From contig QJYB01000090.1 of assembly GCA_003247835.1 (NCBI GenBank), forward strand, positions 1-64,000: 64,000 bases of DNA, written 5' to 3'. The stretch comes from Gammaproteobacteria bacterium. GTDB lineage: Bacteria > Pseudomonadota > Gammaproteobacteria > Pseudomonadales > Azotimanducaceae. Positions 49,982-60,213 of the stretch are shown piece by piece (positions within the stretch are counted from its first letter, which is position 1; each line of letters opens with the position of its first letter). The notes under the pieces were generated by a model. It ran no database searches and was not told where the DNA came from. It saw only the letters and a list, made by a program, of their open reading frames with translations. The position numbers and the translations under genes were made by a program.

Positions 49982-51085
49982 TTACAGCCTCATCGGCATG
50001 ACGACATAGAGCGCGTCGTCCCGACCTATACCTTCTATAAGGGCGCTGCTGTTTGCGTCGGAAACGGATAACTGAACCTGGTCCGTGTCGAGGACCGTCA
50101 GAACGTCCTGCAGGTAACTGACGTTGAAGCCGATTTCCATCCGATCCCCGTCATACTCAACCGGGACCTGTTCCTCCGCCTCTTCCTGCTCGGGATTGTT
50201 TGCCTGAATGGTCAGCTGTTCCCCGTCAAGAATGAGTCGCACGCCCCGGTACTTCTCGTTGGACAAGATCGAAGCCCGCTGAAAGGCCTGACGCAGCGTG
50301 TCCCGGTCGCCGATGACCGACCGACCCAGATCCTTGGGGACCACCTTCTCGTAGTCCGGGAACTTGCCGTCCACCAGCTTGGTCGTCAGTGTGTACGGTC
50401 CACGGGCAGCGCGCAGATGATTGGCGCCGAGTTGCAGCAGCACGTCGTCATCACCGTCATCCAGCAGTCGGGCCAGCTCCAGAACACCCTTACGCGGGAC
50501 GATGGCCTGCAGACGCTCGGATCCGGAGCCCGCACCTTCCAGTGTGCACATCGCCAGCCGGTGCCCGTCCGTGGCAACGGTTCGCAGATGGCCAGGCGCG
50601 ACCTCCAGGAGCATACCGTTAAGAAAGTAGCGCACATCCTGCTGCGCCATGGAGAAGCTCACCTGGTCGATGAGCCGACGCAGCTGCTGCTGGCTGACCT
50701 TGAACTCCGCGTCATCCTGACCACTCTCCACCTTCGGAAAGTCCGCCGCCGGCAGCGTGGCCAGTGTGAACCGGCTTCGACCCGAACGTACCGTCGCCCG
50801 GTCGCCGGAAACCTCCACCGTCACTTCGGCACTTTCCGGCAGCGAGCGCCAGATGTCCGCCAGTTTCCGCGCCGGGATCGTGATCTCACCCTCGCGCTGG
50901 ATGTCGACTGTCTCTTCCCGGGCAATGAGTTCCACCTCCAGGTCGGTGCCCGTCATCGACAGGCACCCGTCGCGCGCGACGACTAACAAATTTGCCAACA
51001 CGGGCAGCGTCTGCCGGCGTTCGACGACACCGGTCACCAGCTGCAGAGGTCTTAACAGGGATTCACGGTTGGTGGTGAATTTCAT
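49982..51085 (-). CDS. dnaN: DNA polymerase III sliding clamp, beta subunit
   Basis: Processivity clamp of 367 aa. Three DNA-clamp domains each of about 120 residues; the start MKFTTNRESLLRPLQLVTGVVERR, the middle MLLEVAPGHLRTVATDGHRLAMC and the final VMPMRL are typical. It is 15 bp upstream of recF and 122 bp from dnaA. Confidence 0.98.
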   Translation of the reverse strand: MKFTTNRESLLRPLQLVTGVVERRQTLPVLANLLVVARDGCLSMTGTDLEVELIAREETVDIQREGEITIPARKLADIWRSLPESAEVTVEVSGDRATVRSGRSRFTLATLPAADFPKVESGQDDAEFKVSQQQLRRLIDQVSFSMAQQDVRYFLNGMLLEVAPGHLRTVATDGHRLAMCTLEGAGSGSERLQAIVPRKGVLELARLLDDGDDDVLLQLGANHLRAARGPYTLTTKLVDGKFPDYEKVVPKDLGRSVIGDRDTLRQAFQRASILSNEKYRGVRLILDGEQLTIQANNPEQEEAEEQVPVEYDGDRMEIGFNVSYLQDVLTVLDTDQVQLSVSDANSSALIEGIGRDDALYVVMPMRL

Positions 51086-51207
51086 CTTGCTGCCCGTCGC
51101 TGTCTGAGTCCTGATTTTGGCGAAACCAGCTCACCGGTGCACGAACCGTGGTCGTGCAGACCGGTGAGCGTTGCCGAAGGATAGCGCGGACCAGCGGTCC
51201 GCGGGTG

Positions 51208-52545
51208 TCAGTTGGCAAGCAGACGACTGAGGTTCTTGTAGTCCTCGGAGACGTCCGTACTGCTCTCTCTGAGCTCTGCGATCTTCCGGCAGGCATGCAG
51301 CACCGTGGTGTGATCGCGGCCCCCGAATGCTTCACCGATCTCCGGCAGGGAATGATTGGTTAATTCCTTTGCCAGCGCCATGGCCACCTGACGCGGTCGT
51401 GCGATGGTTCGGTTGCGGCGCTTGGAGAGAATATCCGAAATCTTGATGTTGTAATACTCGGCCACGGTGCGCTGTATGTTGTCGATGCCTACCTGGCGGT
51501 CCTGAATGGCCAGCAGGTCCCTGAGTGCCCGCTTGACCTGCTCGATCGTGATGCGGCTACCGGTGAACCGGGCGTTGGCGATCACCCTCCGCAGTGCGCC
51601 TTCGAGCTCCCGTACGTTGGAACGGATACGCTCACCGATGAAGAACGCCACGGCAGGATCCAGCTCGATCTGCTCTGCCTCGGCCTTCTTCATGAGAATC
51701 GCTACTCTGGTCTCGATGTCCGGCGCCTCGAGCTCCACGGTGAGTCCCCAGACGAACCGGGACTTCAATCGTTCCTCGAGCCCTTCGATCTCCCTGGGGT
51801 ACTGATCGCTGGTCAGCACCATCTGGCTGCCCCGCTCGAGCAGCCCGTTGAAAACGTGAAAGAACTCTTCCTGGGAACGCAGCTTCTTGGCGAAGAACTG
51901 GATATCGTCGATCAGCAGCATGTCCACCGAGCGGTAGTACGCCATGAACTCCGCCATCGTGCCCTGCCGCAGCGCCTTCACCATGTCCTGAACGAACCGC
52001 TGCGAGTGCAGGTAAACGACACGCGCGTCGGGGCTGGACACCTTGACCTCGTTGCCGACGGCCTGCATCAGGTGGGTCTTTCCCAGACCTACGTCACCGT
52101 AAAGGAGCAGCGGGTTGTAGGAACGCCCGGCATTCTGAGCGACCTGCATCGCAGCTGCCTTGGCCATTTCGTTCGACTTGCCTTCGACAAAGGCAGCGAA
52201 GGTGAAATCCGGATTCAGCTGGTACACGGCCGCCTGCTTTTCGGCGATGCCGCCGCTGCCGTCGGCACGAACGGGTGCCCGTTCTTCCGCACGCTCGTCC
52301 GCATCACCCACGTCCAGATCCACATTCAATGGCCTGGCTGGATCGCCGAGCTGATCGAGCAGCTCGTAGATCCGCTCGAGATAAGCTGCCTGAACCTGAT
52401 TCCTGACATATCGATTCGGCGCGAAGATCCGCAGCCGATCCTGTTCCTCACGAGCCTGAAGCGGCCGGATCCAGGTATTGTATTGTTGAGACGAAAGCTC
52501 GTCCTGTAGCCGATCTAGGCACTTGTGCCATACGGAACGTCCCAC
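51208..52545 (-). CDS. dnaA: Chromosomal replication initiator DnaA
   Basis: AAA+ initiator of 445 aa with four domains: N-terminal DnaB-interaction domain I, linker II (acidic, about 80-110), AAA+ III with Walker [13 protein letters not shown] (about 150-161) and Walker B LLIDDIQF, and helix-turn-helix domain IV with the DnaA signature [15 protein letters not shown]. The GTG at 52545 is preferred because its N-terminus aligns base for base with E. coli DnaA ([17 protein letters not shown] against MSLSLWQQCL) and a GGGGG site lies 8 bp upstream; an ATG at 52572 is the alternative. Confidence 0.97.
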   Translation of the reverse strand: MGRSVWHKCLDRLQDELSSQQYNTWIRPLQAREEQDRLRIFAPNRYVRNQVQAAYLERIYELLDQLGDPARPLNVDLDVGDADERAEERAPVRADGSGGIAEKQAAVYQLNPDFTFAAFVEGKSNEMAKAAAMQVAQNAGRSYNPLLLYGDVGLGKTHLMQAVGNEVKVSSPDARVVYLHSQRFVQDMVKALRQGTMAEFMAYYRSVDMLLIDDIQFFAKKLRSQEEFFHVFNGLLERGSQMVLTSDQYPREIEGLEERLKSRFVWGLTVELEAPDIETRVAILMKKAEAEQIELDPAVAFFIGERIRSNVRELEGALRRVIANARFTGSRITIEQVKRALRDLLAIQDRQVGIDNIQRTVAEYYNIKISDILSKRRNRTIARPRQVAMALAKELTNHSLPEIGEAFGGRDHTTVLHACRKIAELRESSTDVSEDYKNLSRLLAN

Positions 52546-52760
52546 CTGCGTTGCCCCCAATGCAAAGCTCATCCTGGCGACTTTTCTCGTTGCCTTGCTG
52601 TTTTGCAATACGAACCCGGATCGTCGGCGATCTGCCGAAGCGGTTCCCTTGCGAAGGCGCCGATTAAGCCATTCTCGTTACGGTGACCGTGCACGTCCGT
52701 TGACCGGATCTGCAGCCGCCGCATCTCTTATCTTTCTCTATCACCTAAGGTGTCTTTACA

Positions 52761-52834
52761 GCCCGTTCACCCTTCCAACGAACGGGCCTGCCCCCTCCGG
52801 TGCGGTTTCAACGACCGGCCTTACACCGGTCGTT
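52761..52834. promoter_or_regulatory. Two inverted repeats in the dnaA leader
   Basis: The first has 8-bp arms GCCCGTTC (52761-52768) and GAACGGGC (52780-52787). The second has 9-bp arms AACGACCGG (52810-52818) and CCGGTCGTT (52826-52834). They lie 216-290 bp before the dnaA start. They might be regulator sites or RNA stems in the dnaA mRNA leader; role unknown. Confidence 0.5.
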
Positions 52835-53141
52835 CGCACAGGTTCCACTGATGCGACCGTTGTCCTGCTTCCGGTCGTATCGTCGCTCCCGCACTCCATG
52901 CCGCCTGCTGGCGACCGACGCTGGCTCTTCAGCCGGAGATCCCGGCCTCGAAGAAGAATCGGTTGTCCTTCATAAGAGGGAAAGGATTCTAGCCACGTTC
53001 GCGAGCCATTGGCTATGAGTTGCGTACGAATTAGCCAACCTTTTTTTTATCTCATGCAAATTCAAAAACTTATCCGAAGACGACGTTCCGGAAACCGTCG
53101 AATCCGCCATGACTACAATGTGCAGAACCCTTTTAAGAACC

Positions 53142-53150
53142 TGTGGATAA
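53142..53150 (-). promoter_or_regulatory. DnaA box (perfect)
   Basis: TGTGGATAA on the plus strand is TTATCCACA on the minus strand, the exact DnaA box consensus. Confidence 0.9.
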
Positions 53151-53220
53151 GATGAGGAGTAGCGAACAGGATGGTAACGATCCCCGGCCGCACACAGCCT
53201 CCTACCGTTCGGTTAAAGGT

Positions 53221-53229
53221 TTGTTCACA
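53221..53229 (+). promoter_or_regulatory. DnaA box (one mismatch)
   Basis: TTGTTCACA differs at one position from TTATNCACA; it lies 70 bp from the perfect box. Confidence 0.55.
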
Positions 53230-53275
53230 ATGTCGTCATCATTCCAAGTCGTTGTCAGACAGCACAAATCCGGCG

Positions 53276-53284
53276 TTATCAACA
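53276..53284 (+). promoter_or_regulatory. DnaA box (one mismatch)
   Basis: TTATCAACA differs from TTATCCACA by one base. Confidence 0.5.
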
Positions 53285-53401
53285 TCATTGCCGCGCACAA
53301 CAAGCAACAACGAACAAATTCCTAATTCATAAAACTACTACTTTCTTTGTCTTTCGAGGAATCCGGAAAATGAACCTGCGATGACGGCCGCACGAGCTAA
53401 G

Positions 53402-53430
53402 TTGACAGGTATCAGGCACCTACCTAAAAT
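53402..53430 (+). promoter_or_regulatory. Sigma70 promoter of rpmH
   Basis: TTGACA (53402-53407), 17 bp, TAAAAT (53425-53430). The -35 is perfect and the -10 matches five of six bases, about 75 bp before rpmH. Confidence 0.85.
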
Positions 53431-53504
53431 CGCGCCCCCTTTGTTCCAATGCCTCTGCTGGCAGGCCTCTGCAGGCAGGGGGTGATTTTCGAGGCGCGGG
53501 AACC

Positions 53505-53639
53505 ATGAAGAGAACCTTTCAGCCGAGCAACCTGAAGCGTAAGCGTACCCACGGTTTCCGTTCCCGCATGGCCAAGCGTGGCGGACAGAAAGTGCTGAAT
53601 GCGCGTCGTGCCAAAGGCCGCAAGCGCCTGACCGTCTGA
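53505..53639 (+). CDS. rpmH: Ribosomal protein L34
   Basis: Basic 44-aa ribosomal protein. The sequence starts [20 protein letters not shown] and ends [10 protein letters not shown], a full-length match to the family. The ATG is at 53505, 75 bp after a strong promoter. rnpA follows 62 bp on, with a hairpin in the gap. Confidence 0.99.
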   Translation: MKRTFQPSNLKRKRTHGFRSRMAKRGGQKVLNARRAKGRKRLTV

Positions 53640-53647
53640 GCACTGAC

Positions 53648-53663
53648 CCGCCCGGTCGGGCGG
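53648..53663. terminator. Hairpin between rpmH and rnpA
   Basis: CCGCCC (53648-53653), GGTC, and GGGCGG (53658-53663) form a short GC-rich stem with no U tract. It could attenuate rnpA relative to rpmH, which is made in greater amount. Confidence 0.5.
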
Positions 53664-53701
53664 AGCGTGCAAGTCAAAGCCCATCTCGAGGTGCTCAACC
53701 G

Positions 53702-54076
53702 ATGGTGGAGCACTCAGCGACCTCCCAGAGATTTCCCAGACAGTTCCGGCTGACTCGCGCCCGGGATTTCGAGCGCGTGTTACGTGCTCCGGACTTCAGG
53801 CTCTCCGCTGGGCCGTTACGTCTGAACGCGGTTTTCAATAGAATGCACACCGCGCGCCTTGGGCTGATCGTCGGCAGGAAGTCCGTCTCCCGTGCCACGG
53901 CAAGAAACCGGATCAAGCGGGTCATCCGAGATCGGTTTCGCCGGATTCGAAGCGAGCTCGGGAGCGTGGACGTCGTCGTTCGGGTGGTTGCTCCGGTGAC
54001 GCGGATGGAACTGCACCGTCACCTGGACCGTTTGCTGACCGAACTGAAGCGGAAAACGAACCCGACCCCGTCATGA
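53702..54076 (+). CDS. rnpA: Ribonuclease P protein component
   Basis: Basic RNase P subunit of 124 aa that binds the RNA catalyst for tRNA 5' maturation. The RNR-type motif lies in [14 protein letters not shown] (about 67-80), and [12 protein letters not shown] precedes it. ATG at 53702; the last 4 bp overlap yidD. Confidence 0.96.
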   Translation: MVEHSATSQRFPRQFRLTRARDFERVLRAPDFRLSAGPLRLNAVFNRMHTARLGLIVGRKSVSRATARNRIKRVIRDRFRRIRSELGSVDVVVRVVAPVTRMELHRHLDRLLTELKRKTNPTPS

Positions 54077-54357
54077 AACACGAGATTCATTCCCTCGAGC
54101 AGCTGCCCCGTCGGGCGATCCGGGGCCTGATACGACTGTATCAGCTGCTGCTGAGCCCGCTGCTCGGCAACCGGTGCCGTTTTCATCCCAGCTGTTCTCA
54201 CTACGCCATGGAGGCGGTCGGCCGCTTCGGTGTGCTGAAAGGCGGCTGGCTCACTCTGTCGAGGCTTGCCCGCTGTCATCCCTTCCATCCGGGGGGCTTC
54301 GACCCGGTGCCCGCTGCCGCTGCCTCTGGTGAGGCACCGGCTCACAAGGAGAACTGA
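54073..54357 (+). CDS. yidD: Membrane protein insertion efficiency factor YidD
   Basis: Small protein of 94 aa that aids YidC-dependent insertion. The core [20 protein letters not shown] (about 23-42) and the [12 protein letters not shown] ending (about 69-80) are the family signatures. Overlaps rnpA by 4 bp and is 5 bp before yidC. Confidence 0.97.
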   Translation: MKHEIHSLEQLPRRAIRGLIRLYQLLLSPLLGNRCRFHPSCSHYAMEAVGRFGVLKGGWLTLSRLARCHPFHPGGFDPVPAAAASGEAPAHKEN

Positions 54358-54362
54358 TCCCC

Positions 54363-56081
54363 ATGCTACCGACGGAAGTACAGCGGATCCTGCTGTTGAT
54401 CGGTCTTGCGGCCACCGGATACCTGATGATCCTGGCCTGGAACGATGACTTCATCCAGCGCCAGACCCCCATGGAATATCGGCAGCCGGAGCCCCTGACG
54501 GCAGCCGAGGAGGACGCGGCACCGACGGTCGGACAGAGCAGCACCCAGGAATCCGACGTACCCGATGCATCGCTCATCGCGGGCAGCGAGACCGGGTCCC
54601 AGCAGGCACCGACCGTTGCGACGGCACCGGCAGCCGGGAACCGCCTTGTCAAGGTGGAGACACCGGAGCTCAGAGTCTGGATCGACCGCTCCGGCGGCGA
54701 CATCGTTCGCGTCGAGTTGCCACAGTATCCCGTGTCGCTGGACACCCCTGATGTGCCCTACGTGCTGCTCGACAACGGCGGCGGCCGTATCTACATCGGC
54801 CAGACGGGCCTGATCGGTGCCGATGGGGTCGATGCCGGTGGCACCCGGCCGCTCTACAAAACCAACAAAAGTGAATACCAACTTACGGGAAAAGACCCGC
54901 TTTCAGTGGATTTCACCACCACGGTTGGCGGTCAGGTCGTCACCAAACGGTATCAGTTTCTGCCCGAGGACTATCTGGTTAACCTCACTGTGCTGGTCGA
55001 GAATCGGGAAACCCGACCCATTCAGGCGAGCCTCTTTGCCCAGATCAAGCGTGATGACAGCGATCCGCCGAATGCCACCAAGATTGCCCTCGGACCGCGG
55101 CCCTACATCGGTGCCGCACTGACCACGCCAGATTCCCGCTACGAGAAGCTCAAATTCGACGACCTGGATGACGTCCCCAGCTACCGGATTGCCGTCACCG
55201 GTGGCTGGATGGCTTTCCTCGAGCACTACTTCCTCTCGGCCTGGGTGGCCAACGAGGATGAGCAGAACAATTTCTACGGTCAGAAGCGCAAGGACGGTAC
55301 CTACGTCTTCGGCTATACCGGCCCGCTGAAGACGGTGGCGCCGGGCGAGGTGGGGACCTGGACGACGCGATTCTATGCCGGACCGAAGGATCAGAAACGT
55401 CTCGAGAAGATTGCGCCCAACCTGAACCTGACGGTGGATTACGGCTTCCTGTGGTGGCTGGCCGTGCCGCTGTTTCACCTCCTGTACTGGCTGCACGGTT
55501 TCGTCGGCAACTGGGGGGTCGCCATCATTCTGCTGACCGTCATGGTCAAGGCCGTGCTCTACCCGCTCTCCGCCGCCAGCTACCGGTCCATGGCCAACAT
55601 GCGACGGGTCGGACCGCAGATGAAGCGCCTTCAGGAGCGCTACGCCGACGATCGGCAGAAGCTCTCCCAGGAAATGATGAACCTGTACAAGAAAGAGCAG
55701 GTAAATCCCCTCGGCGGCTGCCTGCCCATGCTGCTGCCCATGCCGATTTTCATCGCCCTGTACTGGGTGCTGTACGAATCTGTGGAACTCAGACAGGCAC
55801 CATTCTTCGGCTGGATCCACGACCTTTCGGTCATGGATCCGTTCTTCATTCTGCCGCTGCTGATGGGCGGCAGCATGTATCTCACCCAGCTCATGAGCCC
55901 CGCGGTGGGCGATCCAATGCAGGTGCGGATGATGAAGCTCATGCCCATCATGTTCACGGTGCTGTTCCTGTTCTTCCCGGCCGGGCTGGTGCTGTACTGG
56001 CTCGTCAACAACGTGCTCGGCATCGCACAGCAGTACTACGTGATGAAGCAGACCGAGCGGGCCCAGGCCGCCAAGGCATGA
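54363..56081 (+). CDS. yidC: Membrane protein insertase YidC
   Basis: Inner-membrane insertase of 572 aa. An N-terminal helix (about 8-24) is followed by a low-complexity linker (about 35-95), a large periplasmic beta domain (about 96-350) and the insertase core helices (about 360-560), with WGVAIILLTVMVKAVLYPL and MLLPMPIFIALYWVLYESV. It is full length compared with E. coli (548 aa). It follows yidD by 5 bp and precedes mnmE. Confidence 0.98.
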   Translation: MLPTEVQRILLLIGLAATGYLMILAWNDDFIQRQTPMEYRQPEPLTAAEEDAAPTVGQSSTQESDVPDASLIAGSETGSQQAPTVATAPAAGNRLVKVETPELRVWIDRSGGDIVRVELPQYPVSLDTPDVPYVLLDNGGGRIYIGQTGLIGADGVDAGGTRPLYKTNKSEYQLTGKDPLSVDFTTTVGGQVVTKRYQFLPEDYLVNLTVLVENRETRPIQASLFAQIKRDDSDPPNATKIALGPRPYIGAALTTPDSRYEKLKFDDLDDVPSYRIAVTGGWMAFLEHYFLSAWVANEDEQNNFYGQKRKDGTYVFGYTGPLKTVAPGEVGTWTTRFYAGPKDQKRLEKIAPNLNLTVDYGFLWWLAVPLFHLLYWLHGFVGNWGVAIILLTVMVKAVLYPLSAASYRSMANMRRVGPQMKRLQERYADDRQKLSQEMMNLYKKEQVNPLGGCLPMLLPMPIFIALYWVLYESVELRQAPFFGWIHDLSVMDPFFILPLLMGGSMYLTQLMSPAVGDPMQVRMMKLMPIMFTVLFLFFPAGLVLYWLVNNVLGIAQQYYVMKQTERAQAAKA

Positions 56082-56108
56082 GACCCCGACCGGAGGCGGG
56101 TGGCCGCC

Positions 56109-57491
56109 ATGGGCGCCCCTGAGCCGCACGGGGGGCTCGACCGGGACACCATCGTCGCCGTGGCAACAGCGCCAGGGCAGGCCGGAGTTGGTATCGTCCG
56201 GGTTTCCGGCCCGGATGCCCGGGCCATCGGCCAACGTATCGGTGGCTTGCCGCTGCCCGCGCGCCAGGCGCTCTACCGCAGATTCCGGGATGGCTCGGGT
56301 GAGGTGATTGACTCCGGCGTGCTGCTGTACTTCGCCGCACCCCGCTCGTTCACCGGCGAGGACGTGGTGGAGTTTCAGGGTCATGGTGGACCGGTGGTGC
56401 TGGCCATGCTGACCGAAGAGGTCCTCAGATCCGGCGCCCGCCTGGCGCGCCCCGGGGAGTTCACGGAGCGGGCGTTTCAGAACGGCAAGCTCGATCTGGC
56501 CCAGGCGGAAGCGGTTGCCGATCTGATTGCCGGTGCGTCAGAAGCTGCCGTAAGGGGGGCGAATCGCTCCCTGTCCGGTGCTTTTTCCGAACGGGTGCAC
56601 GAGATCGACGCGCGGGTGGTGGATCTCCGGGTGTTCATCGAAGCGGCCATCGACTTTCCGGACGAGGAGATCGACCTGCTGGCGGACGGGCAGGTTGCCG
56701 AACGGCTGAGCTGGATACGGGAAGCGCTGGTGCGGCTGCGGGCGGACTGTGCCCAGGGGGTCAAGCTCCGGGACGGCATCCGGCTTGCCATTGTCGGAGC
56801 GCCCAACGTCGGTAAATCCAGTCTGCTCAATCGTCTTCTCGGAGAGGCGCGCGCCATCGTTACCGATATTCCGGGCACCACACGGGATCTGATCCACGCG
56901 GATCTGGACCTCGACGGGCTGCCGGTGGAGATCGTGGATACCGCCGGATTGCGCGTGTCCGCGGACGCGGTTGAGGCGGAGGGGGTCCGGCGTGCCCTGT
57001 TGCAGGCGGAGCAGGCGGACATCGTGCTGCTGGTCTCCGCTCTTGATACGAACGAACGATCGGTTGGCCATCCATCGGACGAGCCGGTTCCGGAAGGGAT
57101 CGATCCGGACCGGGTAATTTTCGTCCTGAACAAACTCGACCTGACCGCGGATCCGGAATCGGTGCGCGCCGAGGTGCGCACGGAGGATCGGGTGGCGATT
57201 TCCGCAACCACGGGTGAGGGGCTCGACGAGCTTCGTTCGCGGATCCGTGAGCGGGCCGGGTTTGTGCCTGGTGGCAACCTGTTCACCGCGCGCCAGCGCC
57301 ACCTCCTTGCTCTGGATCGGGCCCGCTCCGCCACGGATCAGGCCCTGGCGCTGGCGGCCGATTCGCTTCCCGGCGAGCTGATCGCGGAAGAGCTGCGCGC
57401 AGTCCATGCGGCGCTCGGCGAGATCGTCGGCGAGATGTCCAGCGACGCCCTGCTCGGCGAGATTTTCTCGCGGTTCTGCATCGGCAAGTGA
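56109..57491 (+). CDS. mnmE: tRNA modification GTPase MnmE
   Basis: GTPase of about 460 aa that with MnmG makes the 5-carboxymethylaminomethyl group on wobble uridine. The N-terminal folate domain, G domain ([14 protein letters not shown], about 230-243; DTAGLR; NKLD) and the C-terminal FCIGK tail are present. ATG at 56109; a GTG at 56100 is possible, with GGAGG just 3 bp upstream. Confidence 0.97.
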   Translation: MGAPEPHGGLDRDTIVAVATAPGQAGVGIVRVSGPDARAIGQRIGGLPLPARQALYRRFRDGSGEVIDSGVLLYFAAPRSFTGEDVVEFQGHGGPVVLAMLTEEVLRSGARLARPGEFTERAFQNGKLDLAQAEAVADLIAGASEAAVRGANRSLSGAFSERVHEIDARVVDLRVFIEAAIDFPDEEIDLLADGQVAERLSWIREALVRLRADCAQGVKLRDGIRLAIVGAPNVGKSSLLNRLLGEARAIVTDIPGTTRDLIHADLDLDGLPVEIVDTAGLRVSADAVEAEGVRRALLQAEQADIVLLVSALDTNERSVGHPSDEPVPEGIDPDRVIFVLNKLDLTADPESVRAEVRTEDRVAISATTGEGLDELRSRIRERAGFVPGGNLFTARQRHLLALDRARSATDQALALAADSLPGELIAEELRAVHAALGEIVGEMSSDALLGEIFSRFCIGK

Positions 57492-57567
57492 TCCTTCGCC
57501 TCACGGCAAAGCAGGTATACTCCGCAACCCGAATTTTGAGCTGCTGCCCGATCGGCAGCGCGATGCC

Positions 57568-59514
57568 ATGGATCATCCGGACAGCTTCGACGTCATCGTG
57601 ATCGGCGCCGGCCACGCCGGCTGCGAAGCTGCGGCGGCTGCCGCCCGTGTAGGCGCTCGGACGCTGCTTCTGACCCAGGCGGTGGAAACCATCGGCCAGA
57701 TGTCGTGCAATCCGGCCATTGGCGGCATCGGCAAGAGCCACCTGGTTCGGGAGATCGATGCGCTGGACGGGCTGATGGGCCGTGCAGCGGACATGGCAGG
57801 TATTCAACTGCGCGTCCTGAACGCCAGCAAGGGTCCTGCAGTCCGGGCGACCCGGGCCCAGGCCGACCGCGCGCTGTACCGGCAGGCCATTCGTCAGCTG
57901 CTCGATGGGCAGGAGAACCTGCTCATCTTCCAGCAGACGGTGGTGGACCTTGTGGTGGAGGAAACGGTCGGTGGTCGCCGGGTCGCCGGCGTGGTCACGC
58001 AGATGGGTCTGACCTTCCGGGCCGCTGCGGTGGTGCTGACGACCGGGACCTTTCTCGGCGGCCGGATCCATGTAGGGCTCAGCAACCATCCCGGTGGCCG
58101 GGCCGGTGACGCGCCTTCGAATGCCCTGGCGGAGCGTCTGCGTGCACTGCCGTTCCGGGTGGACAGGCTGAAGACCGGAACGCCACCGCGTATCGACGGC
58201 CGGACCGTGGACTTCTCTGTCATGGACGTGCAGCCCGGTGACGAGCCGACGCCCGTGCTCTCGTTCATGCACGAAAACACAGGGTCTGCGCATGACGTCG
58301 GTACGCTGGAGCGGCCTCGTCAGGTGCCTTGTTACATCACTCAGACAAACGCGACGACTCATGACATCATCCGTGCAGGGCTGGATCGTTCACCGCTCTT
58401 CACTGGTGTGATCGAAGGAACCGGGCCCCGCTACTGCCCGAGCATCGAAGACAAGGTGGTGCGTTTCCAGGATCGGATACAGCACCAGGTCTTCGTCGAG
58501 CCCGAGGGACTCACCACCTCGGAGCTCTATCCCAACGGGATCTCCACGAGCCTGCCATTCGACGTGCAGATCGCCCTCGTGCGCAGCATCCGGGGCTTCG
58601 AGTCGGCACACATCACCCGACCGGGTTACGCCATAGAGTACGACTTCTTCGATCCCCGGGACCTCGAGTACAGCCTCGAGACGAAGTCCGTTGAGGGACT
58701 GTTCTTCGCCGGTCAGATCAACGGCACCACCGGCTACGAGGAAGCCGGCGCCCAGGGGCTGCTGGCAGGTCTGAACGCGGCTCGCAAGGTGGCCGGTCAG
58801 CCCAGCTGGTGTCCACGGCGCGACGAAGCGTACCTCGGCGTGCTGGTGGACGATCTCATCACCCTGGGTACCAACGAGCCGTACCGGATGTTCACCTCCC
58901 GCGCCGAGTTCCGGCTGCGGCTGCGGGAAGACAACGCGGATCAACGGCTGACGCCAGTCGGCCGTGATCTCGGACTGGTCGGCGCCAGCCGCTGGCGGAT
59001 GTTCAGCGGCAAGCGCGCAGCGCTCGAGGCTCTGCATGCTGCCCTCGAGCGGGTGAATCTGAATCCCGGCACGACCCTTGCGCTCTCGCTGGAAGGGGTG
59101 ACCGGGGAACAGATCACCCGGGAGTCGCCGCTCGGCGCCTACATCCGGCGTCCCGGAGTGAGCCTCACGTCCATCGCTCCGGTGCTGTCGGCAGCGCTCG
59201 GCGTCGATCTGCCGGAGGGCGTCACCACGCAGGCGGAGATCGAGATCAAGTACGAGGGATACATCCGCCGTCAGGACGAGGAGATCGCCAAGATCCGTCG
59301 TCACGAAAGCATCGAGCTGCCTCGCGGGCTCGCGTACGACAAGGTCTCGGGCCTTTCCCGGGAGCTGGCGGAGAAGCTCAATGCGACGCGGCCCGCGACG
59401 CTGGCGCGTGCCTCCCGGATTCCGGGTATGACCCCCGCCGCGCTGTCGCTACTGCTGGTCCACGCGAAGAAGATGCGGGCCTCGGCAGTGATCCTCGAAC
59501 AGACCGCCGACTGA
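57568..59514 (+). CDS. mnmG: tRNA uridine 5-carboxymethylaminomethyl synthesis enzyme MnmG
   Basis: FAD enzyme of 648 aa, partner of MnmE. FAD loop [12 protein letters not shown] (about 11-22), [20 protein letters not shown] (about 47-66), and [20 protein letters not shown] are conserved; the C-terminal helical domain is complete. A TATACT at 57516-57521 in the 76-bp gap may be a -10 with a poor -35. ATG at 57568. Confidence 0.98.
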   Translation: MDHPDSFDVIVIGAGHAGCEAAAAAARVGARTLLLTQAVETIGQMSCNPAIGGIGKSHLVREIDALDGLMGRAADMAGIQLRVLNASKGPAVRATRAQADRALYRQAIRQLLDGQENLLIFQQTVVDLVVEETVGGRRVAGVVTQMGLTFRAAAVVLTTGTFLGGRIHVGLSNHPGGRAGDAPSNALAERLRALPFRVDRLKTGTPPRIDGRTVDFSVMDVQPGDEPTPVLSFMHENTGSAHDVGTLERPRQVPCYITQTNATTHDIIRAGLDRSPLFTGVIEGTGPRYCPSIEDKVVRFQDRIQHQVFVEPEGLTTSELYPNGISTSLPFDVQIALVRSIRGFESAHITRPGYAIEYDFFDPRDLEYSLETKSVEGLFFAGQINGTTGYEEAGAQGLLAGLNAARKVAGQPSWCPRRDEAYLGVLVDDLITLGTNEPYRMFTSRAEFRLRLREDNADQRLTPVGRDLGLVGASRWRMFSGKRAALEALHAALERVNLNPGTTLALSLEGVTGEQITRESPLGAYIRRPGVSLTSIAPVLSAALGVDLPEGVTTQAEIEIKYEGYIRRQDEEIAKIRRHESIELPRGLAYDKVSGLSRELAEKLNATRPATLARASRIPGMTPAALSLLLVHAKKMRASAVILEQTAD

Positions 59515-59523
59515 GCAGCCGGT

Positions 59524-60213
59524 TTGATCCTACCCGACCGGACCGCGGTAGCCCGGCAGCTCGGGATCACGCTCACCGAACAGCAGTGGTGCACACTCGA
59601 GCGCTACGTCGAGCTGCTCGAGCGCTGGAATGCGCGGTTCAACCTGGTGTCCCGACAGGATGTGGAACGGCTGTGGCCCCGTCACGTACTGGACAGCCTC
59701 AGCATTCTGCCGTTGCTCGCTGCGCTGCCCTTTGCCGGAAAGCGGTGCCGCGTGCTCGATGTGGGTACTGGTGCCGGACTGCCGGGACTGCCGCTCGCCG
59801 TCGCGGATCCAGGCATGGACTGGCTGCTCGTCGAACGGAACGAGCGTAAGGTCCGCTTTCTCGAGCTCGCGGTCAGCGAGCTGGGTCTTGGCAACGTCTC
59901 CGTGCGGATGCTCGATGTCGGAAAACCGCCACCGGAGGATCTCGTCGGCTGGGCAGACGTCATCGTCTCCCGTGCCATGGCGTCACCTGCCGTCCTTGTC
60001 GGGCAGACCGGCGCTATGCTGGCTGCCGGCGGCGCCTTTCTGCTCATGACCGGCGCGGCAGGACACCGGGTACGCCCGAGGTCCGGGTCTGAGCCGCCGT
60101 CGGGATTCCGGGTCACGGCCGTGCACGAGCTTCGCATCCCGGGGCTTGATCAGGTGCATGAAGTGACCATCATTCACAGGAGTGCGGGCAGTCAGGCGGA
60201 GGCGGGGCATTGA
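59524..60213 (+). CDS. rsmG: 16S rRNA m7G527 methyltransferase
   Basis: SAM-dependent rRNA methyltransferase of 229 aa. RFNLVSRQD (about 39-47), the SAM loop LDVGTGAGLPGLPLA (about 79-93) and SRAMASP (about 149-155) are family motifs. TTG start at 59524, 9 bp after mnmG; stop overlaps parA by 4 bp. The last 15 residues are extra and polar. Confidence 0.96.
   Translation: MILPDRTAVARQLGITLTEQQWCTLERYVELLERWNARFNLVSRQDVERLWPRHVLDSLSILPLLAALPFAGKRCRVLDVGTGAGLPGLPLAVADPGMDWLLVERNERKVRFLELAVSELGLGNVSVRMLDVGKPPPEDLVGWADVIVSRAMASPAVLVGQTGAMLAAGGAFLLMTGAAGHRVRPRSGSEPPSGFRVTAVHELRIPGLDQVHEVTIIHRSAGSQAEAGH

Larger units (their letters stand above)
52546..53504. other. oriC: oriC, replication origin region between dnaA and rpmH
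   Basis: 959 bp without a recognisable gene. It contains DnaA-box-like sequences near 53142-53284, AT-rich runs at 53037-53072 and 53305-53345 suited for unwinding, and two inverted repeats in the dnaA leader at 52761-52834. Position between dnaA and rpmH is the usual gammaproteobacterial origin. The rpmH promoter occupies 53402-53430. The exact minimal origin cannot be drawn without experiment. Confidence 0.8.

Noticed and set aside
52523-52975. Plus-strand open frame of 150 codons upstream of dnaA
   Set aside because: Overlaps the dnaA start and leader, low complexity, no similarity; more likely noncoding origin flank.
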